From positions 179,871,690 to 179,935,689 of the forward strand of contig NC_039362.1 in the NCBI RefSeq assembly GCF_003573695.1: a stretch of 64,000 nucleotides of DNA, given 5' to 3'. Position 1 is the stretch's first letter; each line of letters opens with the position of its first letter. Under the pieces are notes generated by a model. That model was not told the DNA's origin. It worked only from the letters and a program-made list of their open reading frames with translations, and did not search any database. Positions 47,114 to 58,516 of the stretch are shown here, piece after piece. The stretch is from Papaver somniferum. Lineage: Eukaryota; Streptophyta; Magnoliopsida; Ranunculales; Papaveraceae. Made by a program: the position numbers and the translations under genes.

Positions 47114-47325
47114 TAGCTTCGGGTTTCATTATAAATTTTTCATCGCTCAAGGAATCTAGCGTGACTTTCGCATTGTGGAACGTAATACGGGTTTGGTTAC
47201 AGTATTTCCTTCTAAAATATGTGTATGATAGAATTCTATCTCTAAGAGAAAATGGCGCAAGGAAATGAGAAAAATTTGAAAAAGTTATCCGAGTAGAAGT
47301 AAGTTCATCTATTCAATTGATTCTC
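47114..47325 (+). pseudogene. IREG copy 3, second part of exon 4
   Basis: ASGFIIN, ALWNVIRVWLQYFLLKYVYD and a relic of the charged loop follow in order. The phrase GTAGAAGTAAGTTCATCT is shared with copy 1 but not copy 2, so this relic is closer to copy 1. It fades out near 47325; exons 5-7 were not found. Confidence 0.8.
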
Positions 47326-50300
47326 ACGATCAATATGTTTTTAATTGTAATCAAGATTTTCTTTAAAAAAAAATAATCTTGGTTATAAGTATTTTAACTG
47401 TTTCATATTTTAGTTTCAATGGTGTTAAATACACCATAACAAATTTGAGAGTTTGAGCTAATAGAGTTAATTTCACCATAAAAATATCTGATTAATATAT
47501 GAGGAAACTTTTTAATATAAAATCAGATTTTGGTTGGAAAAATAAAAATAAGGAGAAATTTGAGTTGATTTTTCTTATTGTATTGTGTTTAAAAAGGAAA
47601 ATCATGATCAACTTCTTTGTGAAAGAAAACAATGTGTGAGCATCAATTATTTTCTATAAGAGTTTTTGAGCAAGAATGAAGTGTATTAGTATCACATTCC
47701 TCACCGTGCAAAAGTGTTTGTGACAGAGATTAAACTCGGTTGTTTCCTCTCAGGGACGACGCGACATTGAAAAACTGCTTCCACAATCTTCCGCATAATT
47801 CGACAAAGGTTCCAACAATTTTAAGATGTTTTCGGCTCTTCCTTAGACATCAAAAGAAAATCGATTGCTGAAATGCAATTAGTATCATTGTTTATTTATT
47901 TTTTTTTTGAATCATTAACTTTCACGATTTAATATGATGTTTGGAATTTTAGGTTACTTGATACCTAGAGTTAATTTTTTGGCTGATATATCTTGATGGA
48001 CTAGGATTACAAAATATTGTTGAATAAAGTTGATAAACAAATATTTTTAACATGGATAGAGTTTACTAAATATATTTTATATAAAATTGAATTTGGCCTA
48101 GAATTTTTTACTAGAGATATTAGGCATCCACAATCTTATCCATGTTAAATATCAGAATTTTTGGACACCGAAAAGTATTTTTAAGGTATTTTACCAAACT
48201 TCATAATGCTGTTGAAAATTTCTGTCGAGTACAAATTTAGTTCCGATTGAATTCGTTTTTCCTAAGAAATTTGTAGATATTTTGAATTCGTGTGAAATGA
48301 AATTTGTAGGTATGGAATATATCTTCTAAACTCATTTTGAAATTTTCCATCTGGATTTTTGGTTTGAGACATGTGGTGATTTCAAAATCGATGTGTTTGT
48401 CTTTCCAAAATATAAGACGCGATACTTGAGTTTTGAGATTAGATAGATAAAAATTTACATTAAAAAATCATGTTGGACTCTAGTACTTCATATTCTTGTT
48501 TTGGTAATAAAAAGTAAGATTATTATTAGTAATCAAACTAGTGCACCATAGATGTTTGATAATATGTTTGGTAAAAAGCTAAAAATATATATGATGTTAT
48601 AACTATAGAACTTTGAGTGCTTGTTTGACACTTAAGAGCAAAACATGAAGTACTAATTTTAATTGACTTTTAAGTAATTATGTAACTGTCTCTAGTTAAA
48701 GACTTGAACTCATTTTCGATCTCATTATTTGGAGCGTAACTCTGGAGCATTTTCAACGTCCTTAAAGACTTGAACTCAAATTTTTTTTGGGAAATAAGTA
48801 TTCCTTATTTCACTTTTGATCCTCATACACCCATAGTAAAGACAGAATCCATGCAAATTTATGTATTTTTGACTGACAAGGGAAATTTCTTATTAACATG
48901 CATCTCTATTATTCTCTTTCGTACATCTATGTTGTCTTTCATTTTCTTGGCGTAATCTCTGTGATACTCCACCATTTGGAATTTGTTTAAATCTTTTCAT
49001 GATATGGATTTTAATTAATCGAACTTGCACAATAACAACAACTTCTGAAGATGGCGTTTCTTGTTTTATGATGTATGCAGGTGTGTGTGGCCTCAAGGAG
49101 ACTTTAAAATAGCATACAAGTTCATTTATCGCTATGACTTCGTAGTACTATACAGTTTGAAATGATTGGATTAGGGATCAATTATTAATTCATATTTTAG
49201 ACTTTCAAACATCTGTAGTTCTCATCCCAACAGGAATTTCTACATTTTCTTAGTCTAATTTATCTATGTTCTCTAATTTTGTTTTTCTTTGAAGCGAACC
49301 TTAGGTTCTTAATCTCATTATATGTTTATACTGATGATGCAAGTTCGATGCTCATCTGCACCAGAATCTACTCTGACACCGTAGGCTCCAGAAACTATAA
49401 TAACAGGGTCGGGCCTGTCAATTGGGCAATCAATTAAATATCCATTGGGTTAGTTCAAGGGTATCCTACTAAAATCATATGGAATCTCATAGTATAAATT
49501 AACCAAACCCTAATTGTTCGCTAGATATTGAGTTAAGAGTCAGTGGAGACTACTACCACTGTGAGAGAGTCAGGCGGTGGTAAGGAAAAAACCAGTCACC
49601 GGAGATCTGCTAATGAGAATGTGACGTTGCAAGAATCAGATAGCTTCTTATGGTGAAAGACCGAAAGTAGTTTTGGTTTTATGTGGAAAGCTTTACACAT
49701 GCCTTGGAGGTCGAAAAGAATATAAACCCATATTTTCAAAATCATCATAATGATATTTCCTTTAGAACTAAATTGTTGGAGGCAAGCAAGCCTTGATATG
49801 GTAGAAATATCCGATCTTTATACCCTTCGTCTGGTAAGATCAGTAAAACAATTGTTTTGTTTTGATATATTTCTATTTTCTTGAACCACGGTATTATTGA
49901 CATTTAGGTGTGATTTATTTCCTAAGCAGGGTTTTCTCAGGTTCTTAAAACTGAGATTTGGATTTCTAGGCCCACTAGAGACTCTTCTGCAGAAATAGTT
50001 CAGTTGATGTGATCTTGCCTTTGCGCCATTGATGTGTTACACCCGTTGAAATGTTAGATTTGCAAAGATATTAATATCTTACCTAGTAAATATATTTAGG
50101 ATAAAGTATATAACTGGTTTTAGTTGGAAGAATTTCGAGGTTGATATTTAGATCAAATTCTGGTTAGTGCTTCTAAACATTAAAATTTCAGACCACAATT
50201 TTTTATTTTTTTTGAAAAGTAAGATCTTTCTCAGATCTTAAAATTATTTTTATAAATTGTCTAGTTTTACTTCATCTGTAAATATTGTTAATTAGTCTAT

Positions 50301-50344
50301 AAATGATTGATGATAAACACGACATTGTATTAATCCAAGAGACA
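47326..50344. other. No intact gene; possible LINE 5' relic near the end
   Basis: Mostly AT-rich. Near 48695 and 48760 TTAAAGACTTGAACTCA is repeated. At about 50304-50349 the plus strand reads DDKHDIVLIQETWTP, resembling the start of a LINE endonuclease (Glu in QETW). Upstream, near 49670, FGFMWKALHMPWRS recalls LINE ORF1. These are weak hints only. Confidence 0.3.
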
Positions 50345-50760
50345 TGGACTCCAGTATATTCTTCTCTTGTAAATTCCCTGTATCTAAATTCTACTTTTGG
50401 TCGCAACGATTGGGTAAATTTGTTAACTTTATTACACTTTTCATTTAAAATTTCTATCCTATATATAACGTAGTACTTGCGGAATTTCTGAAACTTGAGG
50501 CTTCACAGGTTAGTGCTCCATCAACAAGTTTAGGGCTTCACGGATTGTTGAAACTTAAGCAGAAACCAGAACTGAAAATCCTCAGGAAAAAGCTAGAGAG
50601 CTCAATACCATCAGTTTCAGGAGCACAACATTGAGCTCATGTTTAGCAGCCGCTGCGCGGAACCTCATACAATTAGCACAATCTCTGCCAACTTGGAATA
50701 AGAAAAATTGATGAGTTCAAGTTTCTTGGAAAATTCCTCAACCATGTTAGTGGTTTAGTG
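50345..50760 (+). pseudogene. IREG copy 3, exon 8 extension and 3' flank
   Basis: Matches 24520-24830 downstream of copy 1: TTCTTCTCTTGTAAATTCCC versus TTCTTCTCTTACAAATTTCC, GAGAGCTCAATACCATCAGT versus GAGAGTTCAGCACCATCAGT, and AAATTGATGAGTTCAAG versus AAATTTGATGAGCTTAG. Shows the copy-3 duplication included about 200 bp of downstream sequence. Confidence 0.7.
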
Positions 50761-51967
50761 TAAATACAAAATTGAGGTTTTCACTCATGAAGATATAGTT
50801 GTAGAAATTTCTTAGGTACCATTTTTTTTTTTTGCGTCACCGGTCTCAAAAATGCATTAAAAAAAAGGTAGCATTTTAATTGGCATACAAGATCTTGAAA
50901 TCATTATTACAAAAATGTTTAGTTTAGATTTATTTCATTTGTAAATGTAAGCCAATTAGTCTATAAAGATGTCAAATGATACTCCATATGTAAGTTTTGA
51001 ATGGTACTCCCTATGTTCCAAAGTTTTAAGTGGAAAACTATGTTTCACTCAGAAAAAATCATCTACAACTTAAATAAGATCAGAAACAACTCAAGCCAAG
51101 GAAACAAAGACAGAAACAATTAGCTCAAGATCATAGTCCACTTCTTCAGTTACAACCACTGTTACCAAGATTTCCAAGCCGATTCAATCCGATTAATCCC
51201 AATCCACATCTTTAAAAACCGATTCAGTTGACCTTTGTTACTTTAGAAATCGTTATTGTTCCTTAGATTTAGGTAGATATTGTCACTTCGAAAACATATC
51301 ATGTTATTTAATTGTACATGAGTTTGAGAACATCGGGTTGGCTTTGCTCCAGTCAGTGCTTTATGCAGTCACACAAATAGATCTTGTTTCAAAACCAATT
51401 TGGCCCCTTGCTGAGGCTTGGACCTCATGGAAGACTAATTTGATTATTATGTTTGTAAGGATAGGATTGTTCAAGAATTGTGGGAGAAACTATAAACTTG
51501 ATGAATGTATAATGAACTTGGAAAATCTATGTAATATCTCCGATCTTAAAAATCGGTATTATCAATACAATATTTGAGGTTCGCCTCTTTTCTGAAAAAA
51601 AAAAAGTTTTATATGTAAATTACACACGAAACCATCATATTATTTTGAAACAGGAGAGTAACGTTTAGTTTAGATCTTGAAATTAGTATTATGAAAATGT
51701 TTAGTTTGAATTTACTTCATTTCCCAAAATTAGTGATTGATATCTCATGAACCTTGGCTGATCCCAAAACCATCTTTTTACAAAAAAAGACAAGTCTATT
51801 ATTTCCAAGCTCTTTTATTTTATGATTTTTCCCACACCGTCACCAATAATATCAAGCAGCCTTCACTTGTATAATTACTAGTTGCTAGCTTACAATATGT
51901 AACCAACTTGAAAATTCCTTAATAAATTACGGATCCTTTATTCACAAATTTCAAGACTAATTTATTA
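50761..51967. other. No gene recognised; short repeat family
   Basis: A phrase around GATCTTGAAATnATTATTACAAAAATGTTTAG occurs near 50245, 50890 and 51684, in the first two copies followed by TTAGTCTATAAA. An A-tail after TTCGCCTCTTTTCTG (51570-51605) may mark a LINE or SINE 3' end. Confidence 0.35.
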
Positions 51968-52499
51968 TGAAACCTAATATTGGGGCTTCACATTTTAAAA
52001 AAGGTGCTTCACTTGGATTCCTGGTGACCAAAAAAAATGGTTATGAGATATCTTAATTCAATACAACTAAGTTTCCTTTTACCTAAAATTAAAAACTAAA
52101 TTAAAAATTAATATTTTCTAAATTTAACTCAAAAAAAACACAAAAATAAAAAAAGCTCCTCTCCTCTTTCTTTTCCTCTCCTTCACTGTAACCCATTCCT
52201 TTTTTTTCTTCATTGAAAAAATTCATTTCATCGTCTTCGATTAATCGGCGATTTGAAAAACTTAACATCGTGGATTGAAATATCTATTAAATATGAGGAA
52301 GTAGCAAATTGATTGTGGTGATGGTAATAAACATCTCAATCAACCACCCAACGATTAAATTCATCATCAACAATCGAATCAAGAAATTGAGGAATCAGAA
52401 TTTCAAAACTTCTCCACAACAACCCATGGTTTATATTAGGTATTAATCGATAAATCCTTCTTTTTTACTCGTTTTTAATCTTAAAATAGGTTAGACTGA

Positions 52500-53000
52500 A
52501 TGAAATCAAATTTAAATTAGGGTTACAGATAAACTATTGCTGGGTTTTGAAACGTAAGTTTAGTTTCTGATGGTGTTACGGTTTGGTTTGGATGAACTCC
52601 GAACTGTAAACCTGAGTTGCATGTCCAATATCGGTTAGGTTAGAAAACATAAAACAGTTGCGGCTGGTTTCGCTGCTGAAATAATCCAACAATAAAAAAT
52701 TCCGAGTCATTTTGTGATTGATATTACGGTTAGGATAGCTATTGACATTGACAACCGTAAGTTGTTACGGCTGGGTTCGCATTTCTTTGTGAATTAAAAG
52801 TGTTCCACGGTTTGTTTTATAGGCTAACCTATCCGTAATAAGTCGTGAGTAAATTTTTGATTGTCGTTACGGCTAGGATATCTATTGTAATTTTCAATCG
52901 TAACTTGTTACAGCTGGCTTCGATTTTCTTGGTGAACCGTAAGTTATTTTACGGTTCATTTATTTATAGGATAAGCCAGCTGTAAATTATCCTGAGTCCT
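52500..53000. repeat. Left inner inverted-repeat arm of the MULE-like element
   Basis: Several TTACGGCTGG/GGTTTACGG-like phrases at intervals, mirrored at 55310-55590. Confidence 0.5.
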
Positions 53001-53088
53001 CGAAATAAAATAAAATAAAATCAAGTGTTACATATTGGTTTACGTTTACAAATTGATTGTATAAGTTCTAGTTCTTGTAATTTGCAGG

Positions 53089-54600
53089 AATCCTCATAGA
53101 GCAAAGGCTAAAAAGAAGATAAGAAATCACTTAACGCCAAAGGATATGCCTACACCTCGCCATGAAATTCATTGTGGGGTAGATTATAGAGGTTTCCACA
53201 AGAATGATAAGAAGAAGAAGTATATTATTGAAGGAAGTAGCTCAAGAAGTTTTGAAGCACCTCAAGTGGAAGATAATGTTTTCCAATACATGCATAGAAA
53301 ATGATCTACAAATTGAAGGGGAGCAATTTGGACTAGCGATGATATATCGGAATGTGCACTTGTAATTAGAGATGCACCACATGAGGAAGAATCTGATGAT
53401 GAAGAAGATTGAAGAAGAAGAAGAATTTTTGTTCAAGCCAAAGGGAACTAAATTTTTGTTGCTTTACCTGAAGCTACACCTCAACCTCAAGTGAAGGAAA
53501 ATAAGCCGAGGAGGAAACCTTCACCAAAAGGAAGGCATATTCCTAAAGAAAGAGACATGTTGTTTCCTAAGAAGAAGAATGATAGGCTTTGGAGTGAGGC
53601 GCCCGATGAGTCTAAAATCTTATTTAGTTATCCACATTCATGGACTGCTAAAGTTTGTGAATGCGGGGTAATAAACTCAAAATTTCACTTATTTGGTTTA
53701 TATATTCTTTAATATATTACGTATTTGGTATAATTTAATTTAATTTTTTTTTTTGTTAATTTATATATTTTTTGTAAGATCATGAACTTGCAATAAATAA
53801 AATGGAATATAAAAAGGCTAAGCATTGGCCGTTAGGTGAAGAATGTAAAGTGGTTCGTGATCTTGTATTGGATATGGAGTTAGGGAATGAAATTCTCAAC
53901 CATCAGTTGGAGTTTGATTCTATTATTGCTACTGCCTTTAGAGAGCGACATTTTCCTAAAACCAAAACTATTCATCTCCCATTCGGCTAGATGACAATAT
54001 CACCGGATGATATGAAGCAAATTTTGAACTTAAATGTTAATGAAAAATATGTTTCTGAAGGTTTTGATAACAATATAGGTTGGATAGATCTTTATTCCCT
54101 TGTCAAAAGACACACTTAAATAGGAGAAAAATGGAACGGGGACAGAGTTTCGGTGGGATGGTACCTGGAGATAAACCAATGAAGCAAGAAAAGGTCCAGC
54201 TATATCTGTCAAAAGATATTGTTGAAGAATTTGAGAACTAAGTTTGGAGGAACACTCAAGGCTCAAGTAGAGCGTAATGAGGTGATAGACGAAACAAGAC
54301 CTCAACATACAGCCACCGTGTACCTGTTCTATTCACTTGGCACCATATTATTTCTTGATAACTCGGGGAATCGAGTAAATGCTCACCATCTACAATAATT
54401 AAAAGATTTCCTAGATGCCAAAAAGTATTCTTGGGGCCCCGCCACCCTCGCTTATTTACTTGATAGTCTTCAAAAATCTTCGAGGGATGGAGCTACTGAA
54501 TTTGCTGGGAATGTTGGTCCTTTTTCAGGTAAATTATATAATTTCAACGTTCGTTATATTATTTTTTTTTATGTTTATATATAACTTTTTAGGCATGGAC
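53089..54600 (+). pseudogene. Plant mobile domain (PMD, MAIN-like) gene, broken
   Basis: After a TTTGCAG acceptor the plus strand reads a basic start (NPHRAKAKKKIRNHL). An acidic linker with stops follows, then a PMD-type lead-in at 53491-53668 (ILFSYPHSWTAKVCECG). An intron ends at about 53779, and the PMD core runs from 53780: DHELAINK, ATAFRERHFPKTKTIHLPFG, TISPDDMKQILNLNV, and later VYLFYSLGTILFLDNSGNRV (54319) and KYSWGPATLAYLLDSL (54424). Stops interrupt at about 53988, 54117 and elsewhere. PMD proteins (MAIN/MAIL1 relatives) are known both as host genes and as passengers of Mutator-like elements; the flanking inverted repeats favour the latter. Confidence 0.75.
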
Positions 54601-55309
54601 ATGTGACCACTTTCCGAGCATGAGACCTTCTACATCTTAAGGAGAGAGATACTCATTCTACAAAAAGAAAGTTCATTTTCAGTGGTACCAAATAAAGAAC
54701 AAAGAAGAGAAGATAGCTTCTTTGAAGTTGAAAATGGATGCTTTCACTGTTGAAGATGTGATACTTTAGAATCACGAAATATTCTTTTGGAGAAGATATA
54801 GATGTCGTATTTTTTCAAGTTCGGAATCCTACAACGGGCTTTTGTTTCATCCTCTTCGTTTTTTCTTTATATTCGGTATCCTTTTTCATGACTTTTATGC
54901 TCTCCACTGCACTTGCAAACCATTTGAATGTGGTGGTCATTCGTTGATCCATTACAAACTATCACACACATAATTAACTTTCCGCGTTCTCTACATGGTC
55001 CAAGAACACAAAGTTAACAAAAAACATAGTGATATGGTCCAAATGAATGAGCAACATATATTTTCATTATAAAAGAAAACCTACCAAGTCATTTAAATAG
55101 TGATGGTAACTATCTTCAGTTAGAATTTCGTTTGCATCTGGTTGAACAAGCATTGGGTGAGGTAGAAGCACGATCTATCAACCAAAATGTCACAACATTA
55201 GTCCAAATAAAAACACAAAAACTATACTTACGACCAGGTTTTTAGAACCATGAACCCACCATAAGTCAAATTACCATCCATAACATTTAAATTTACAACC
55301 ATGGGAAAA
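54601..55309. other. Remnant sequence between the PMD gene and the right arm
   Basis: Possible minus-strand coding scraps near 54900-55000, not assigned. Confidence 0.3.
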
Positions 55310-55590
55310 AATTCCAAAACACGTGATTATTTACGGTTGGAAAGTACACAAGTGGAAAAAATCATACGGTTGATTTTCATGTCAAAACCCAACCGTAGAA
55401 AGTGCAATAAATATCTCCACACACATAATGAGTTACAGTTGGGTTTTGAATGCCAGAAACCCAACCGTAAGATTTCTACGAATGGGATTTTCCTATTTAT
55501 ACCAGTTACGATTTGGAGTTCATCCAAACCTAACTGTAAATATGGGTTACGGATGGAAACGAATGGCTAACCCAACCGTAATCTGGTCTT
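55310..55590. repeat. Right inner inverted-repeat arm of the MULE-like element
   Basis: Four copies of the AACCCAACCGTA / TACGGTTGGGTT phrase within 280 bp, in the opposite sense to the left arm. Confidence 0.6.
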
Positions 55591-55664
55591 TAAAGGAAAA
55601 AAATCTGCATTTCTTTTACGTACTTTAGCTAATTCTGAGCAAAATTGAGCTCATGGGAGCTAGT

Positions 55665-55967
55665 TTAGAGGTATACTTGTTCATTTTCAACCATTGGTTC
55701 TTCACTTTGTCGATTTATTTCTTCAATTGGTTGAGATTCACCATCACTTTGGGTTAAACCCTCTCTACCATCTAACAAATTGGCCATCTCTGGTATGTAA
55801 AAATTGTTTTCTCTATCATATAAAGATTCACCCACCTCGAATTGGAAACTGGATCCACTCATTTTGTTTTCTCTATCATGTAAGTTTTGAAAAGAAATCT
55901 CCAAAATTTTTATTTTTATTTTCTCTACTTTTTCTTCCCACCAAAACTTACATCCAAAATTCACCAA
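55665..55967 (-). CDS. 100-codon ORF on the minus strand, unrecognised
   Basis: The ORF is charged and has an internal duplication: LHDRENKMSG and LYDRENNFYI are about 25 residues apart. It reads away from the right end of the MULE-like element toward its centre, as a transposase gene would, but no transposase motif is seen. Sequence upstream of its start is displaced 6.7 kb by the LINE. Confidence 0.35.
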   Translation of the reverse strand: MVNFGCKFWWEEKVEKIKIKILEISFQNLHDRENKMSGSSFQFEVGESLYDRENNFYIPEMANLLDGREGLTQSDGESQPIEEINRQSEEPMVENEQVYL

Positions 55968-55969
55968 GT

Positions 55970-55985
55970 ATATAACAAATTAATT
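55970..55985. other. LINE target-site duplication, left copy
   Basis: ATATAACAAATTAATT, identical to 62671-62686. Confidence 0.9.
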
Positions 55986-56865
55986 CTTTTTTGGATTATC
56001 TCTGAAATATAATTATATGGGATGTTTAATCTGTTGCTTATGATTGATGATTTTGGTTAATCTCTCTATCAATTCTTCTTTTGATGCATCATAAGATGTG
56101 TTTCTCATTTTATATTTGAATTAATGAAATGCTTTAATTCATAATGGAGTGAGATTGTCAAATTTTTTCGTTGAAGGACGGCTCATTCAGAAGTCTTATT
56201 ACATTTGGCATTAAAGGGTACTCTCTGTTCTTAAGTCATGGGATTCTCTAAGAAGCTGATAGAATAGGGTATTGAGCTATGATTATCTCTCGTTTAATTA
56301 TAGTTACTTCTCAGTATCAGTGTTATCTTGGTAACAAGTGCAAGCATGCTTGTTTTAGCCTCTTTCTTTCATCTTGCTTTAGTGCTGTGAAGAAATCCCA
56401 GTCAGATTTCTACATTTGGCAACAAGCTTTAAGAATCTATATTTTTTCAGATGATTCTCTGTGACAAATAATTTAGAATTAATGGTATGTATTTTTCCTG
56501 CCATTAATTGTCAGTTATCTTAATCCTTCTTGCTATTAGTAGTCATTCCTTTATATTGGTGCTGTCAAATTCAAGTCTATCTGCATGTTACTCAATTACT
56601 CTACTTTGTCTTGTTGATGTGTCTGAGTTTTTTAAATTGTAGTAAAGGGTAATTAATCTTGATGAATTGTTCTATCACTCCTAATTCAATGTCCTGTCTT
56701 TTCATCTGCATGTTGCAATTGCTTAAAATCCCCTTAACTAGTATAAATATGTATTAATGTATGTCTGTATTTTGCATCCAACACTCATTCACAGTTAACT
56801 ATCTCATAATATTGCTTCCTCTTATCTCTTGGATTTAAAGAAAGTTTTTGAGTCAATCTAGTATA

Positions 56866-58348
56866 ATGGGTCAATTTAGCAAATTAGCAATGCCTGAGGT
56901 TCAAGTAAGAGTCCTAGATCTAGATGAGGATGTTGAGGAGTTCCCCTTTAGATTTGCTGCCCTCCTCTGTGATGATAGTAAGAACTATCATAAAACCTCA
57001 GTTAAACACCAACTCAACAAAGCTTGGGTTATCACTGCTTCAGATTTTAAGATAGCAAAACCTTTTATTCAAGGAAATGGGATTTAAAATTTGTTTGTGG
57101 TTTTGTTCAAAAATAAGCAAGACAAGGAGATTGCATATGCTGCAAGACCTACTTTGCTATTTGGTCAATTGTTTGCAGTTCAACAACTTGGTCCAGTGGA
57201 ATCCATCTTTGACTTAGTTTGGGAAATCACGCTGATGCCAGTGCAGATCAACATTCACTCAGACTTAGTCAATAAGGGTTTGGTTAGGGAAGTTCTGGAC
57301 CAGATTGGGAATTTTGTTACAGCTGACTCTTCTGCAGGAAGTTTATATGATGTAAAAACTCATGGTACCTTTAAGAACCCCACTTACAAGGAAGGTTGTC
57401 TTTAAAACAAACAAAAGAACTTATATTATGTATGCCTTATATCCTAAGTTGCCTTTTCGGGTATGTAAGAGATGTTTTGTACTGTACCACAATGAAGCTC
57501 AGTGCAGGGATATCCAAATGAGGATTAATGTTAGGGCGCTTCCTGCACCAACTAGGCGTGCTTCTCATGTTGCTGTCACTAGGATGCAATCAAGTTCTGA
57601 AGTTGGAGAAAGATCAAACTCGGGATCTCGAAAAGAAGCTTCTACTCCAGCCTATCAGGGAGATTCTGATGAACATTCAAAGCCTTCAGATTTTTCAGTC
57701 AATCTCCAGCCGTCAGCAACCTTCAAGAATACTAGTTCTACTTTCTTTGCTCCTGTCGTGCCGTCTTCAGCTTCTAGGTTTGGTCCTCTTACTATTAGGG
57801 AACCGTCTAGCAATAATTGTCACATTGCTAATGGGAATCTTGGAAAGAATTTTGATGGTTTCTCACAATCATATGAAAACATCTCATTTGGCACTGATGG
57901 TCTATTGCATGATAGGAAAGGTAAAAGGCCTCGAACTTCTTTCGAAGCTTTTACTCAGGGTAATAGCCCTTTTACTATGATCCCCACTCCTCGATGGCCT
58001 TCTGTCACTTCATTACCACCTTTTAGTCCACCTTCTGAAATTGCTTTTAGTACTGGTGGTTCTTCTGTCTCTGCTAGGCATGGTAATACAGATGCAAATG
58101 ATTTTTGGTACACATCAACGTCAGCTTTTGCTCAGACCATTTAAACAGCACATGGATTTATCTATAATGCTGCTTCAGAGATGAACTGTAACTCTGCAAT
58201 GATGATGCCTTCAAGCTTGGATGTTGAATTCCCGTCTTTTGAGGAAAAAAAGGAGGAACCTTTGGAAAAAGTGATGCTGGAACCAATGCCTCTGTCAATG
58301 CTACCTGCAGAGCCTGAAATTACGGATGAAGAATTCGAAAGGAGATAG
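56866..58348 (+). pseudogene. LINE ORF1 (nucleic-acid-binding, CCHC knuckle)
   Basis: ATG at 56866. The N-terminal half (FRFAALLCDDSKN, WVITASDFKIAKPF) is followed by the central domain seen in plant LINE ORF1 (QQLGPVESIFDLVWEITLMP, NKGLVREVLDQIGNFV) and a knuckle CKRCFVLYHNEAQC near 57463 with the C-x2-C-x4-H-x4-C spacing. A Ser/Pro-rich tail ends at 58348. Breaks: an in-frame TAA at 57085, a frameshift between about 57360 and 57405, and a TAA at 58142. Confidence 0.8.
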
Positions 58349-58516
58349 ATCTCATGATGATGGATACAGACTCTATGGATGCAGAAGCTTTGGATACTCA
58401 TGACCTAGTAAGTCTCTAAATTCAATTTAAAAACTACTCAATTTCGTTTAGCGCTTAGAGTATGTTGTGTTTGTTATTCTTTTCTCTTTCAATTTTTAGA
58501 TCTCTTTAATTTTTTC

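Noticed and set aside
51338..51577. Plus-strand frame before an A-tail as a LINE RNase H end
   Set aside because: No RNase H motif can be recognised; only the A-tail suggests it, which is too weak.
53202..53436. GAAGAAGAAG stretches as microsatellites
   Set aside because: They encode the acidic linker of the PMD relic and are short; not worth a separate repeat.
57528..57980. 150-codon Leu-rich plus-strand frame
   Set aside because: Out-of-frame shadow of LINE ORF1.
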